DNA of 64,000 nucleotides from JAZRWQ01 sp045541395 (GCA_045541395.1 JAZQIZ010000001.1:248001-312000), one strand, 5' to 3'. Positions 17,653 to 26,800 are shown, numbered from the stretch's first letter. Numbers and translations: made by a program. The notes: a model not told the origin generated them from the letters alone.

Positions 17653-18628
17653 TTGATTCTTCCTTGTTTTCTTCAAAAGCCTCGGCAGCCTTTACCGGAT
17701 CATATCCGTACATAGGTACGTAATCACTATTGGCCTTATCTTCCTTCTTTACGTCATTAATTTCATTAGAATCTTCAGTTTCTTCTTTAATATTATTTAC
17801 TGCATTTGTTTTTGGATCAACATATTCAAAGCTAAATTCAACACCCTTTTTAAGGTCAATAAAACGAATAACCAGCATATAGAGGGCAATTAAAGCAATA
17901 CCGAATGAAACGATCTGTGAAACAGGAAGATCACCCATAACGAGTACATACTGCTGAACACGTAAGCCTTCCATCAATCCTCTGCCCAGTCCGTACCAAA
18001 GCATATACATCAAAGCAATCTGGCCGGGGAATTTTCTCTTCTTGGAAAGCTTATGTAAAATTATAAAGCCAACAAGATTCCAAATAGATTCATATAAGAA
18101 TAATGGATGATATGTGGTACCGTCAATTTCCATACCCCAAGGCAAGGTAGTTTCAATACCGTAAACCTCACGATTAACAAAGTTGCCCCAACGACCGATA
18201 GTCTGGCCGATAAGGAAACCTAAGGAAACAAGATCCAAAACGTTACCAAATAAAAGCTTTCTTTTCTTACAAAAGAATACAAGAAAAATAGCCGTTGCAA
18301 TTAAAGCACCGTAAATGGAAAGGCCGCCGTTTCTAACGTCAACAATATCCAGCAGGGTTTCAATTTCACCGGGAGGTGCAAAAAAAACGTAAAATAAACG
18401 GGCGCCAACAATTGCAATGGGAACGGTAAATAAAAGACCGTCAAGAAGTGTATTGCTTGTAATATTAAATTCCTTTGCGCGCCTGTCAGCGTAAAGATAC
18501 GCAATAAATAAACCAACACAAATAATTACTGCGTACCAATAAATAGCATAACCGAAAACTGAAAAATAATTTTTGAAATCCAGCTCAAATCCAAGACCCG
18601 GAAATCCGATTGGCATAGAGTCAATCAT
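17642..18628 (-). CDS. lgt: Phosphatidylglycerol--prolipoprotein diacylglyceryl transferase
   Basis: 328 residues with about seven membrane segments and the Lgt signature GRWGNFVNREVYG, followed by HPLFLYES and GRGLMEGLR. It adds diacylglycerol to the lipobox cysteine of prelipoproteins at the outer face of the membrane. It carries an unusual charged tail of about 60 residues after the last segment (DPKTNAVNN... to EENKEESNDE), rich in Glu and Asp. It overlaps the upstream peptidase gene by 4 bp. Confidence 0.96.
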   Translation of the reverse strand: MIDSMPIGFPGLGFELDFKNYFSVFGYAIYWYAVIICVGLFIAYLYADRRAKEFNITSNTLLDGLLFTVPIAIVGARLFYVFFAPPGEIETLLDIVDVRNGGLSIYGALIATAIFLVFFCKKRKLLFGNVLDLVSLGFLIGQTIGRWGNFVNREVYGIETTLPWGMEIDGTTYHPLFLYESIWNLVGFIILHKLSKKRKFPGQIALMYMLWYGLGRGLMEGLRVQQYVLVMGDLPVSQIVSFGIALIALYMLVIRFIDLKKGVEFSFEYVDPKTNAVNNIKEETEDSNEINDVKKEDKANSDYVPMYGYDPVKAAEAFEENKEESNDE

Positions 18629-19914
18629 TTTTTATCCTCCTTAGTATTTGGCATTACAACCGAAAGAGCGCTTGAAGATAAGTTAAAATGATCCTTTGCT
18701 CTTAATTCGCAATCCTCCAGCGTAACGCTGTTATAAATTTTCATATATTCCTCTAAATCAACATCCAGCACAGCGAGATCAAGTAACAGATTTGCTGTAT
18801 AATCGATGCTGTTTAAATTTCTTATATTCCTGCCGAATATCAACTTCTTAGCCCTATCAAATTTATCTTTATCAATTCCCTGCTCTAAAACTTTCTGAGA
18901 ATAATAACAAATTCGTTCATATATTTTATCGGGATCGTTTGATATTCCCGAAAAAATACTGGCGCCAAAGTTATTGCCGTACATATACTCAAACTCAAAA
19001 CCGGCATTTATATATCCTTCTGAGTATAACTCATTATACAACTCTGAAGACTTTCCTGCAAGTAATTCCAATAAAATATCTGTTTGAGCAGCAATTTTTA
19101 CAGCATTTTTGCCTGAAGAACCTGAATTATCCTTAAATCCAACGGCGAACAAAGGAATATCAACAGCCAACTCTACTTCTTTTCGCTGTCTTTTTACTTC
19201 AAAGGGCTCATTAATAACTTGCAAAACGACCTTTTCCGAAGGTTTATTTTTTAAAAATTTATCGCATAGCTTAATAACATGATCAGGTTTTACAGCACCG
19301 CATACTACAATAACCATATTTTCCGGATTATAAAATGTATTATAACAATCATACAAAAGCTCGGGAGTGATCTCGGAGATAGATTCAACTGTACCTGCGG
19401 TGTTGATTGCTGCGGGATTGTTAATGAAAAGACAATCCATTAACTCCCAGAATACTCTGGAACCGGGGTTGTCCTCATACATTTTAATTTCCTGTCCAAT
19501 AATACCCTGTTCTTTTAATACGCTTGCATCAGTAAAATACGGCGCTTGTACGAAATTTAATAATATTTCAAAGGACTCATCAAAATTATCTGTACAAGAA
19601 AATAAATAAGCTGTTTTATCAAAGGTAGTGTATGCGTTGGCATCTGCACCGGTTTTAGCATAAAGAGTAAATGCGTCCTCATTTTCATTTTCAAAAAGCT
19701 TGTGCTCTAAAAAATGAGCCGTACCGTCAGGAATTTTAATTTCCTTATCATTACCTAAAACTTTGCACAAAGTATTGTTTGAGCCGTATTTTGATGCAAA
19801 TAACGCATACGAAGAAGAATATCCATGCTTTTCGCAAACAATTATTTTAACTCCTGTTTTATGATCAATTACAGTATACTGCTCTTTTGAGATATTACAT
19901 ATTTTTTTATTCAT
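18625..19914 (-). CDS. M16 family zinc peptidase, catalytic partner (YmfH-like)
   Basis: 429 residues. The inverted zinc motif HFLEH (67-71, in GTAHFLEHKLFENENEDAF) is intact, followed by NAYTTFDKTAYLFSC, a typical M16 context. No signal peptide is visible, so it is probably cytoplasmic. It overlaps its neighbour, the degenerate M16 protein, by 8 bp, matching the YmfH/YmfF pairing in Bacillus. The substrate is unknown. Confidence 0.9.
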   Translation of the reverse strand: MNKKICNISKEQYTVIDHKTGVKIIVCEKHGYSSSYALFASKYGSNNTLCKVLGNDKEIKIPDGTAHFLEHKLFENENEDAFTLYAKTGADANAYTTFDKTAYLFSCTDNFDESFEILLNFVQAPYFTDASVLKEQGIIGQEIKMYEDNPGSRVFWELMDCLFINNPAAINTAGTVESISEITPELLYDCYNTFYNPENMVIVVCGAVKPDHVIKLCDKFLKNKPSEKVVLQVINEPFEVKRQRKEVELAVDIPLFAVGFKDNSGSSGKNAVKIAAQTDILLELLAGKSSELYNELYSEGYINAGFEFEYMYGNNFGASIFSGISNDPDKIYERICYYSQKVLEQGIDKDKFDRAKKLIFGRNIRNLNSIDYTANLLLDLAVLDVDLEEYMKIYNSVTLEDCELRAKDHFNLSSSALSVVMPNTKEDKK

Positions 19915-21166
19915 TTTGGTTCACCTCATTAAAGAGCTTATAGGTTAAAATAAAGTTCATTCTTTTTGCAACTTCTGCAACGTCTTCCTTCGAATAAGAA
20001 TTAATCTCTTTTATTGTAGCTTCGATATCAAACTCCTCATTTCTGAGAGCTTTAGTAAGAGCAGCCTCTTCAATGGAACCTGCGCTGTCAAAAATGGAAT
20101 TCAAACTGTTAAGATAGGAAAACTTTGCAGCATCAAAATCCTCGTTTGAAAAATTGCAATTACGTATATTATCAAGCTGATTAAGAATTTCTTGTTTTGC
20201 AACTTCCATTTTTTCAGGCAATACTCCGGAATAAACAGTCATTATATTCTTAAATTTTTCAATTGTAGCCGAGCAATAATAACAAAGAGAAAGTTTTTCT
20301 CTCACATTCATAAACAGCAAACTGTTTGGACTGGCACCGAATAACAATAAAAACAATGTTATAAGAGATTGTTGAAGACCATTTTCATTAAATACAAATC
20401 CTAAAGACAGCTTAGCTTGTTCAACAACAGCTGTTTCTGTTACTTCTTTATAATCAAAGCTCCGTGCTGAAGTATTTGTAATTGAAACAGGCTCACGTTC
20501 ATAATTAAACCTATTCTCAAACTCCTTGTACACAACATTATCGGGAAAATTTCCTATTGCAAATATTTGAACGGACGATATTCTCAGAAAATCATTATAA
20601 AATCCCAATAAATCTTTGCCGGTAATTTGCTCCAAAGAATTTATATCACCGTATTCATAAATACTGTGAGGTGAATTTTCTGTTAAAATTTCATTGGCCC
20701 TCTTAACAGCATAAACTGTTTTATTATTTCTTCGGGCATTAATAATATCACGAAGATTATTTCTTTCGTTTTCAACAATTTCTGCCCTAAATCCGTCCGA
20801 TCCTATAAGTGGCTCAAATATAACAGAATTTAAGAATTCTACTGCCTCACGATTCATATCGGAACTATCAGGTAAGTATGCGCTATCAACATAATCAATG
20901 TAAAAGGATATAATCTGCATATCACCTTTTTTTCTGATGGAGATATCAAGTTCTGCCCCGTACAGCTCTTCACATTTACATGCAATTGCAGAAATTGAAG
21001 GATACTTTTTACAGCCATGCTTTAATACAAAAGCTAATAATGCAGCTTTTGTTGCATTTTCATAAGAAAGAGGGATTATAAAATTAACACATAAAAAATT
21101 TGTTTTGAATTTATTTAAATTAATCCTATTAAAAACAACAGATTCGCAAATCTTGGCTTTATCCAT
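19907..21166 (-). CDS. M16 family peptidase-like protein, non-catalytic partner (YmfF-like)
   Basis: 419 residues with the M16 fold (LYGAELDISIRKKGDMQII, FLLLFGASPNSLLFMNVREKLSLCYYCSA). Where HxxEH should be it reads AFVLKHGCKKYPSI, so the zinc site is absent. In bacterial two-subunit M16 peptidases one chain carries zinc and the other supplies the substrate-binding arginine and tyrosine; the REKLSLCYYCSA stretch fits that second role. It opens a four-gene leftward unit. GGAGGTG lies upstream of the ATG. Confidence 0.88.
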   Translation of the reverse strand: MDKAKICESVVFNRINLNKFKTNFLCVNFIIPLSYENATKAALLAFVLKHGCKKYPSISAIACKCEELYGAELDISIRKKGDMQIISFYIDYVDSAYLPDSSDMNREAVEFLNSVIFEPLIGSDGFRAEIVENERNNLRDIINARRNNKTVYAVKRANEILTENSPHSIYEYGDINSLEQITGKDLLGFYNDFLRISSVQIFAIGNFPDNVVYKEFENRFNYEREPVSITNTSARSFDYKEVTETAVVEQAKLSLGFVFNENGLQQSLITLFLLLFGASPNSLLFMNVREKLSLCYYCSATIEKFKNIMTVYSGVLPEKMEVAKQEILNQLDNIRNCNFSNEDFDAAKFSYLNSLNSIFDSAGSIEEAALTKALRNEEFDIEATIKEINSYSKEDVAEVAKRMNFILTYKLFNEVNQNE

Positions 21167-21192
21167 TATGCACCTCCGAAAAATACTTATAT

Positions 21193-21221
21193 AGTTTACA
21201 TATTTTCATAAGAAAAGTCAA
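21193..21221 (-). promoter_or_regulatory. Predicted SigA promoter for the M16-lgt-folD unit
   Basis: On the minus strand TTGACT (21216-21221), 17 bp and TAAACT (21193-21198) lie about 27 bp upstream of the first M16 gene. Confidence 0.6.
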
Positions 21222-21259
21222 TTAAATATTAGTTAATTATTATTTTGCACTAATACGAA

Positions 21260-21285
21260 AAATACATACCCAAAGGTATGTATTT
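21260..21285 (-). terminator. Terminator after mrnC
   Basis: Stem AAATACATACC / GGTATGTATTT with loop CAAA (plus-strand order). Read on the minus strand it ends in a short T run. It touches the mrnC stop. Confidence 0.75.
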
Positions 21286-21664
21286 ATATTATAAGATAAT
21301 TATAAATTGCATCAAAAAGCTGTTCTATTCTATCATTATTACCAACAAGATAATTATAGCCAAAAACAGCTTCAAGAGCGGTAGCTTTATGGTAGTCAGC
21401 GCGGGAGGCATGTTTTGCAATATTAACGGGATTTGAATTTCTTGCTCTGTGAAAAACGCTGTTTTCTTTTTCATCCAACATAGGTAAAAGCACTTCACAA
21501 GCCTTACTTTGTGCAATTGCAGAAACATAATTCAAAGCCATCTTATGTAAAACCCCAGGCGGATATTTACCGCTTTTAATAAGACGCTCTCTAACCAAAA
21601 CCTCATACACCGAATCACCCAAATAGGCCAAAGACAGAGTATTTTGCAAAAAAGCATTATCCAA
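21284..21664 (-). CDS. mrnC: Mini-ribonuclease III
   Basis: 126 residues, a stand-alone RNase III catalytic domain without the dsRNA-binding domain. LSLAYLGDSVYEVLVRERL holds the catalytic D/E pair, and VSAIAQSKACE plus ARNSNPVNIAKHASRADYHKATALEAVFGYNYL match MrnC, which matures 23S rRNA ends. I start at TTG 21664 (MDNAFLQNTLS) because GAGGTG at 21672-21677 is 7 bp upstream; the longer frame from TTG 21679 runs through that site. It follows the recR stop. Confidence 0.9.
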   Translation of the reverse strand: MDNAFLQNTLSLAYLGDSVYEVLVRERLIKSGKYPPGVLHKMALNYVSAIAQSKACEVLLPMLDEKENSVFHRARNSNPVNIAKHASRADYHKATALEAVFGYNYLVGNNDRIEQLFDAIYNYLII

Positions 21665-21675
21665 GAAAAAACACC

Positions 21676-22278
21676 TCAATCTATTGATCTGCGGCCTTCA
21701 AAGGCACGTAACAGTGTAATCTCATCAGCATATTTCAGTTCACCGCCAACAGGAATACCATAGGCAATTCTTGTAGTATTAATATTAAGGGTGCGCAAAA
21801 GCTTGCTGATATACATTGCTGTCGCTTCCCCTTCTATTGTAGGATTAGTAGCAAGAATTACTTCTTTGATCTCCCTTGAACCAACCCTTGTTATCAATTC
21901 TTTGATCCTCAGGTCATCAGGACCGATGCCATCCATAGGAGAAATTACACCGTGAAGAACATGATACAGGCCCTTGTAATCTCTTATTTTCTCAAAAGAT
22001 ATTATATCAGCAGGCTGTTCAACAACGCAAATAACAGACCTATCTCTCTGAGGATTAGAGCAGATATCACATTCGTCTCTATCTGTAAAATTAAAGCAAA
22101 CAGGACAGCTTTTTATATGCTCTTTTGCATAAAGCATTGCCTGAGCAAATTGTTGAACCTCTTCCAGCGGCATATCAATAATATTGAAAGCAAGTTTTTG
22201 AGCAGTTTTCGCACCAATACCTTCAAGCTTCCTGAAATGCTCCGCAAGGTTTTGAATAGAAAAATTATTGCCTGCCAT
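21676..22278 (-). CDS. recR: Recombination mediator protein RecR
   Basis: 200 residues. Helix-hairpin-helix LEGIGAKTAQKLAFNI, four-cysteine zinc site (C58, C61, C70, C73), Toprim domain (VICVVEQPADIISFEKI; ATNPTIEGEATAMYI) and C-terminal GIPVGGELKYADEITLLRAFEGRR. RecR with RecO and RecF loads RecA at gaps. It begins one base after the ybaB stop, the usual dnaX-ybaB-recR order. Confidence 0.98.
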   Translation of the reverse strand: MAGNNFSIQNLAEHFRKLEGIGAKTAQKLAFNIIDMPLEEVQQFAQAMLYAKEHIKSCPVCFNFTDRDECDICSNPQRDRSVICVVEQPADIISFEKIRDYKGLYHVLHGVISPMDGIGPDDLRIKELITRVGSREIKEVILATNPTIEGEATAMYISKLLRTLNINTTRIAYGIPVGGELKYADEITLLRAFEGRRSID

Positions 22279-22279
22279 A

Positions 22280-22618
22280 TCAGAACAAACCGGGGATATT
22301 GAGGTTGCCGGTTATTTTAGACATTTCTTCCTCTGTTGTTTTTTCAATATTTTCCAACACTTCATTTACAGCAGCACAAATCATATCCTGTAAAGTTTCA
22401 ATATCATCCGGGTCAACTACATCAGGATCAATATTAACTGCTTCCAAACGACGTGCACCGGTCATTTTAACATTAACAGCACCGCCACCGGCGTTAGTTT
22501 CAAAAATTCTTTCAGCGATTTCAGCCTGTTTTGCTTCCATATTCTCCTGCATTTTTTGTACCTGTTTAAGAGAACCGAGGCTGGGACCTTTAGCTTCCTG
22601 AGGGATACGTACCTTCAT
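22280..22618 (-). CDS. YbaB/EbfC family nucleoid-associated protein
   Basis: 112 residues. A charged helical N-terminus (LKQVQKMQENMEAKQAEIAERIFE) precedes AGGGAVNVKMTGARRLEAVNIDPDVV, the YbaB DNA-binding sheet. It forms dimers that coat DNA. It lies between dnaX and recR, the conserved arrangement. AGGAGG precedes the ATG. Confidence 0.94.
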   Translation of the reverse strand: MKVRIPQEAKGPSLGSLKQVQKMQENMEAKQAEIAERIFETNAGGGAVNVKMTGARRLEAVNIDPDVVDPDDIETLQDMICAAVNEVLENIEKTTEEEMSKITGNLNIPGLF

Positions 22619-22636
22619 ATTAAATTCCTCCTGAAT

Positions 22637-24154
22637 TTATACTTTTACTATTTTTATTTCAGTTTTACTGCCAATGATATCATCAGCGGCAGCTTTAATT
22701 TTTTCTTTAATATCTTCTGCGTTTAAAAATGTATAATAAAAATCTAACGCATAGAACGTGAGAATACCATTAGTATATTCATACTTATCAGGTAAAAACG
22801 CAGCTATTGACATAGTTGCAGGATTTGAATTAAGCTTTTCTTTTAATTTTATTGAAAGCTTATTTAAATCAAATCCTTTTTTATCTATATCACCGGAAGA
22901 CTCAGTAACAGTTTCAATAATCGGATCAACAGCACAAGGCAATTCCTCCGATACAACCTCTTCTTCTTTTTTAACAAACTGCTCGACAGGTTGAATTACT
23001 GTTTCCTTCACCGTATGTCGGACCTCTGAATTTTCAAGAGCTGTTAAACGGACGTTTAACGAAGAGTAATCACAGCTTAATTTAGGATCACACATTTTAA
23101 TCAGAGCAATTTCAGTTAGAGTTTTATTACCATTATTCTTAGTTGTCTTTGAAAGAGCGTCAGTCAGAACGTCGATCCAATAGAGAATAACTTGTTCGGA
23201 AATATTGCTTGCAACTTCATTAAGTGCTTTGATTTCATCAATGGTACGCGAAATAATACTTTGGCTATTCAACTTTATAAGAAGCATATCTTTGCAGGCA
23301 TCAACCAACTCACCTATAAGATTCTCCATTTTTTTAGAATCCTTATATAGCCTGTCTACTTCGCTCAGTATCTTGGAATAATTCTTTTCCTTTGCAGCCA
23401 TTAAAATGCTGCAAATATCCTCAATGCCAGCTATACCAACAAGTTGTTTAACAGTATCAACTGTAATAGTATCATAGGTTTGACATTGTTCTAAAAGCGA
23501 AAGACCATCACGAAGCGCACCATCAGCCAAGATACCCAAATAATCTGCAGCCTCTTTCTTAAGATTGATATGGTCCTGCTCAGCAATATAGGTTAATCTG
23601 TTTGAAATTATATCAGAAGAAAGCCTTTTAAAATCAAAGCGTTGACAGCGTGAAAGAATCGTTGCAGGAACCTTCTGAACTTCCGTGGTTGCTAAAATGA
23701 ATACCGTATGTGAAGGAGGCTCTTCAAGGGTTTTTAGCAAAGCATTAAAAGCATTTCCGGTCATCATATGAACTTCGTCAACAATATAAACCTTAAATCT
23801 GCCTACAGAAGGAGCAAACATTACTTCATCAATAAGCTTTCTTACATCCTCTACCTTACTTTTACTTGCAGCGTCGATTTCAACAATATCATAAAGAGTA
23901 TCTGTTTCTGCCATTTGGCAATTCATACACTTACCGCAAGGCTCACCGTTCTCGCTTTCAAGACAATTAAGGGCCTTTGCCATAATTTTAGCGCAAGTCG
24001 TTTTACCTGTACCCCTGGTTCCTGTAAAAAGATAGGCATGACCTGTTTTGCCGGATTCGATTTGTTTTTTCAGGGTATGAGTAATATGCTCCTGCCCGCT
24101 AACCTCTTCAAAACGGGTAGGACGCCATTTTCTGTACAAGGCCTGATATGACAT
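22637..24154 (-). CDS. dnaX: DNA polymerase III subunit gamma/tau
   Basis: 505 residues. Walker A GTRGTGKT (45-52), zinc cysteines C64, C73, C76 and C79, the DEAH-like VDEVHMM, SRC-type sensor LSRCQRFDFKRL, then domains III-V ending in a tau-like C-terminus. It is the clamp-loader motor. I use ATG 24154 (MSYQALYRKWRP), with AGAGGTG upstream; the upstream in-frame GTG at 24166 is part of that ribosome site. I see no programmed-frameshift A-tract, so a short gamma form is not evident. The SRP RNA lies directly upstream. Confidence 0.97.
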   Translation of the reverse strand: MSYQALYRKWRPTRFEEVSGQEHITHTLKKQIESGKTGHAYLFTGTRGTGKTTCAKIMAKALNCLESENGEPCGKCMNCQMAETDTLYDIVEIDAASKSKVEDVRKLIDEVMFAPSVGRFKVYIVDEVHMMTGNAFNALLKTLEEPPSHTVFILATTEVQKVPATILSRCQRFDFKRLSSDIISNRLTYIAEQDHINLKKEAADYLGILADGALRDGLSLLEQCQTYDTITVDTVKQLVGIAGIEDICSILMAAKEKNYSKILSEVDRLYKDSKKMENLIGELVDACKDMLLIKLNSQSIISRTIDEIKALNEVASNISEQVILYWIDVLTDALSKTTKNNGNKTLTEIALIKMCDPKLSCDYSSLNVRLTALENSEVRHTVKETVIQPVEQFVKKEEEVVSEELPCAVDPIIETVTESSGDIDKKGFDLNKLSIKLKEKLNSNPATMSIAAFLPDKYEYTNGILTFYALDFYYTFLNAEDIKEKIKAAADDIIGSKTEIKIVKV

Positions 24155-24188
24155 CTTTAAACTCACCTCTTAAAAAACATTAAAAAAA

Positions 24189-24286
24189 GAGACAGGTTAC
24201 CTACTGCGCCCGGAGTGAACTGCTTAATGCTGCTCGGTTCCCCGCCTGACATGGTTCACAGCCATCCGCCGCGTAGGACCTGTCCC
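24189..24286 (-). ncRNA. ffs: Signal recognition particle RNA, small bacterial (4.5S) type
   Basis: The minus strand reads GGGACAGG ... CCTGTCTC as closing stem (24278-24285 with 24189-24196). Inside is the conserved apical region GTGAACCATGTCAGG, GGGGAACCGAGCAGCA and GTTCAC, holding both strands of the Ffh-binding loop. It is about 98 nt, without an Alu domain. Seven T follow on the minus strand (24182-24188), acting as terminator together with the closing stem. It lies directly upstream of dnaX, as in many Firmicutes. Confidence 0.95.
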
Positions 24287-24291
24287 ATATT

Positions 24292-24320
24292 ATTATACAC
24301 TATATGTAATCAAATTTCAA
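24292..24320 (-). promoter_or_regulatory. Predicted SigA promoter for the SRP RNA
   Basis: On the minus strand TTGAAA (24315-24320), 17 bp and TATAAT (24292-24297). The RNA's 5' end falls about 6 bp downstream, which supports both calls. Confidence 0.8.
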
Positions 24321-24322
24321 GA

Positions 24323-24967
24323 TTAGTTTTTAAGAAGTTTTATAACTTCCTCAGGATTTTGCGCATTAAAAACAGCACTGCCGGCTACAAGTACATCGGT
24401 ACCCGCGTTTTTCAATATAGCAGCATTATCTGTATTTACACCACCATCCACTTCAATTAAAAAACTAAGGCCATTTTCTTTTCTATATTCATTGAGAAAT
24501 TCTATCTTACTAACCATATCAGCCATAAATTTCTGGCCGCCAAAACCCGGTTCTACTGTCATAATCAGAACCATATCAAGTTGATCTATATATGGCAGTA
24601 CTTCTTTTACGTCTGTTTTAGGTTTTACTGTAAGTGCAGCCTTTTTTCCGTTTTTCTTAATCAGATCAATACATTCCTGTATTTTATCGGTGCTTTCAGT
24701 ATGAACTGTAATAATATCTGCACCTGCAGCAGCAAAATCATTAATATATCTTTCAGGGTTCATAATCATTAAATGAACGTCGAATACAGCCTGAGAGGTT
24801 TTTCTCAAGGACTTGATAACACAAGGCCCTAAAGTAATATTAGGAACAAAAAAACCATCCATTACGTCTATATGCAAATATTCCGCACCGGCATTTACAA
24901 CCATAGCAGAGTCACTTGCAAGTTTAGAAAAATCAGCAGATAAAAGTGAAGGCGCAACAATAGCCAT
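24323..24967 (-). CDS. rpe: Ribulose-phosphate 3-epimerase
   Basis: 214 residues, a TIM barrel with APSLLSADFSKL, LHIDVMDGFFVPNITLG (metal Asp and His), FDVHLMI, MTVEPGFGGQKF and IEVDGGVN. It interconverts ribulose-5-phosphate and xylulose-5-phosphate in the pentose phosphate pathway. GGAGG is 9 bp upstream. It appears to be a single-gene unit: its usual rsgA neighbour is absent, and the SRP promoter begins next to its stop. Confidence 0.97.
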   Translation of the reverse strand: MAIVAPSLLSADFSKLASDSAMVVNAGAEYLHIDVMDGFFVPNITLGPCVIKSLRKTSQAVFDVHLMIMNPERYINDFAAAGADIITVHTESTDKIQECIDLIKKNGKKAALTVKPKTDVKEVLPYIDQLDMVLIMTVEPGFGGQKFMADMVSKIEFLNEYRKENGLSFLIEVDGGVNTDNAAILKNAGTDVLVAGSAVFNAQNPEEVIKLLKN

Positions 24968-25024
24968 AACAATCCTCCAAAATAATTTTTATTAATTATA
25001 ACATATTATACTGATAAAGAAAAG

Positions 25025-25053
25025 TTGATTTTACAAATAAAATATAGTATAAT
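25025..25053 (+). promoter_or_regulatory. Predicted SigA promoter for carD-ispD-ispF
   Basis: TTGATT (25025-25030), 17 bp, perfect TATAAT (25048-25053), 25 bp before the carD start. Confidence 0.75.
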
Positions 25054-25078
25054 TATAAAAAAAGAAAGGATATTTTGT

Positions 25079-25552
25079 ATGTACGCAGTTAATGATAAGG
25101 TATTTTGCCATATGCATGGCGCAGGTACTATAGAATGTATTGAGGACATTGAAATAGAAGGAAAAGTCAAAAAATACTACGTTGTCGGTCTTATTAACAG
25201 CAGAATGAAAATTAAAGTGCCGGTACAAAACAATGCTTCACTTATCAGAAATATTTCTTCCGCTGAAACTGCACAAAATATGCTTATGAACATCGGAACG
25301 CTTGAGATTTCGGAATCGGATAATTGGACCAAAAGATATCGTGAAAATATGGATAGATTACGCACCGGTGATATACTGCAGACCGCCTCAGTATTAAAAA
25401 GTCTTCTTATGAGAAACAGAATTAAAACTCTTTCTGCCGGTGAAAGGAAAATGCTTCAAAGCGTTAAACAAATTTTAATAAGTGAATTGGTATTGGCATT
25501 GGATAAAGACAGTACCGAAATAGAGAATTATATATACGATGCCATAGGTTAA
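25079..25552 (+). CDS. CarD/CdnL/TRCF-domain transcription regulator
   Basis: 157 residues. The N-terminal RNA polymerase-interacting domain (YAVNDKVFCHMHGAGTIECIEDIEIEGKVKKYYVV) is followed by an all-helical C-terminus (TKRYRENMDRLRTGDILQTASVLKSLL). Such proteins bind the beta subunit and stabilise open complexes, often at rRNA promoters. The start at 25079 follows AAAGGA; the longer in-frame start at 25025 lies inside the promoter. carD upstream of ispD and ispF is a recurrent clostridial and actinobacterial order. Confidence 0.92.
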   Translation: MYAVNDKVFCHMHGAGTIECIEDIEIEGKVKKYYVVGLINSRMKIKVPVQNNASLIRNISSAETAQNMLMNIGTLEISESDNWTKRYRENMDRLRTGDILQTASVLKSLLMRNRIKTLSAGERKMLQSVKQILISELVLALDKDSTEIENYIYDAIG

Positions 25553-25583
25553 ATTTCCTATGGCATTATTTTGGAGATATGTT

Positions 25584-26306
25584 ATGAAACTGCTGAATAA
25601 ATTATTTAATCTGAAATATACTTCGGCCATTATAGTTGCCGCAGGCAGCGGTACAAGAATGAACAGCGAGTGCCCAAAACAAATGCTTTCTATTGATTCT
25701 GTTCCTGTAATAGCAAGAACCGCACTTGCTTTCGAAAAAGCTGAAACTATAAGTGAGATTATAGTTGTTACCAACAACGAACTTATAGAACCGATTGCTG
25801 AAATAATGGATAAATACAATATTTCAAAGCTCTCTAAAATAGTTTTAGGTGGAAGCACAAGGCAATTATCTGTACTTAGCGGTATTGAGGCCGTATCAAA
25901 AAAAGCAAAATATATTGCAATTCAAGATGCCGCAAGGCCCTTCACTACTCCCCTGCTTATTGATACTGTAAGTAATGCCGCATACCAATACGAAGGCGCT
26001 GCCCCCGGTATTCCCGTTACAAGCACTGTTAAGACGATTGATAATAATTCCTTTATCATTAACACAGTTGACCGTACAAATCTTCGCTTAGTACAAACAC
26101 CGCAGACGTTTCTGCTTAAAAAATTCAAACTGCAGCTTTACAGCGCTCTCGCCCTTAAAAAGGATTATACAGACGACTGTCAGTTGTTTGAAGCCGCAGG
26201 CGGTAAAATAAAGCTTGTAGACGGTGATATTAATAATATTAAAATTACTTACAAGGAAGATTTAATTTACGCTGAAGCTATTGCAAAAGCGGAAAAAGGA
26301 GAATAA
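25584..26306 (+). CDS. ispD: 2-C-methyl-D-erythritol 4-phosphate cytidylyltransferase
   Basis: 240 residues. The CTP loop AAGSGTRMNSECPKQML, the DAARPF motif and VDRTNLRLVQTPQTF identify IspD of the MEP isoprenoid pathway. ATG 25584 has GGAG 8 bp upstream; the frame's earlier ATG at 25560 overlaps that site. It has a slightly long, basic N-terminus (MKLLNKLFNLKYTS). ispF follows after 3 bp. Confidence 0.96.
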   Translation: MKLLNKLFNLKYTSAIIVAAGSGTRMNSECPKQMLSIDSVPVIARTALAFEKAETISEIIVVTNNELIEPIAEIMDKYNISKLSKIVLGGSTRQLSVLSGIEAVSKKAKYIAIQDAARPFTTPLLIDTVSNAAYQYEGAAPGIPVTSTVKTIDNNSFIINTVDRTNLRLVQTPQTFLLKKFKLQLYSALALKKDYTDDCQLFEAAGGKIKLVDGDINNIKITYKEDLIYAEAIAKAEKGE

Positions 26307-26309
26307 AAA

Positions 26310-26783
26310 ATGAGAATCGGAATTGGTTATGACGTTCACCGGCTTGTTAAAGAACGCAAACTGATACTGGGCGGAGTGGAAGTTCCGTATGAATACGGCC
26401 TTAATGGACATTCTGATGCCGACGTATTGGTTCACGCAATTATGGATTCTATGTTAGGAGCCCTTTGCCTTGGAGATATTGGCAAACACTTTCCTGATAC
26501 AGATGATAAATACAAAGGTATTTCAAGCATTATACTCTTAAAATGCGTTGCAAAACTTATTAAAGAAAATAGATATAAAATCGGAAATATTGATTCAACA
26601 ATTATCGCTCAAAAGCCAAAGCTGTTACCTTACATTCAGCAGATGCGTCAAAATATTGCCGATGCGCTTGAGATTGATATTTCTCAAATTAACGTTAAAG
26701 CTACCACCGAAGAACATTTAGGTTTTACGGGCAGACTGGAGGGAATCAGCGCTCAGACAATATGTCTTTTGGAAGTTTTATAA
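26310..26783 (+). CDS. ispF: 2-C-methyl-D-erythritol 2,4-cyclodiphosphate synthase
   Basis: 157 residues, full length. GIGYDVHRL (metal Asp and His), GHSDADVLVHAIMDSMLGALCLGDIGKHFPDTD and EHLGFTGRLEGISA are the family signatures. It catalyses the step two reactions after IspD, so the pair supports a working MEP pathway. Confidence 0.97.
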   Translation: MRIGIGYDVHRLVKERKLILGGVEVPYEYGLNGHSDADVLVHAIMDSMLGALCLGDIGKHFPDTDDKYKGISSIILLKCVAKLIKENRYKIGNIDSTIIAQKPKLLPYIQQMRQNIADALEIDISQINVKATTEEHLGFTGRLEGISAQTICLLEVL

Positions 26784-26800
26784 ATACCTGCTATAAATAC

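Noticed and set aside
24155..24166. GTG start for dnaX
   Set aside because: The GTG is part of the ribosome site AGAGGTGAG for the ATG at 24154.
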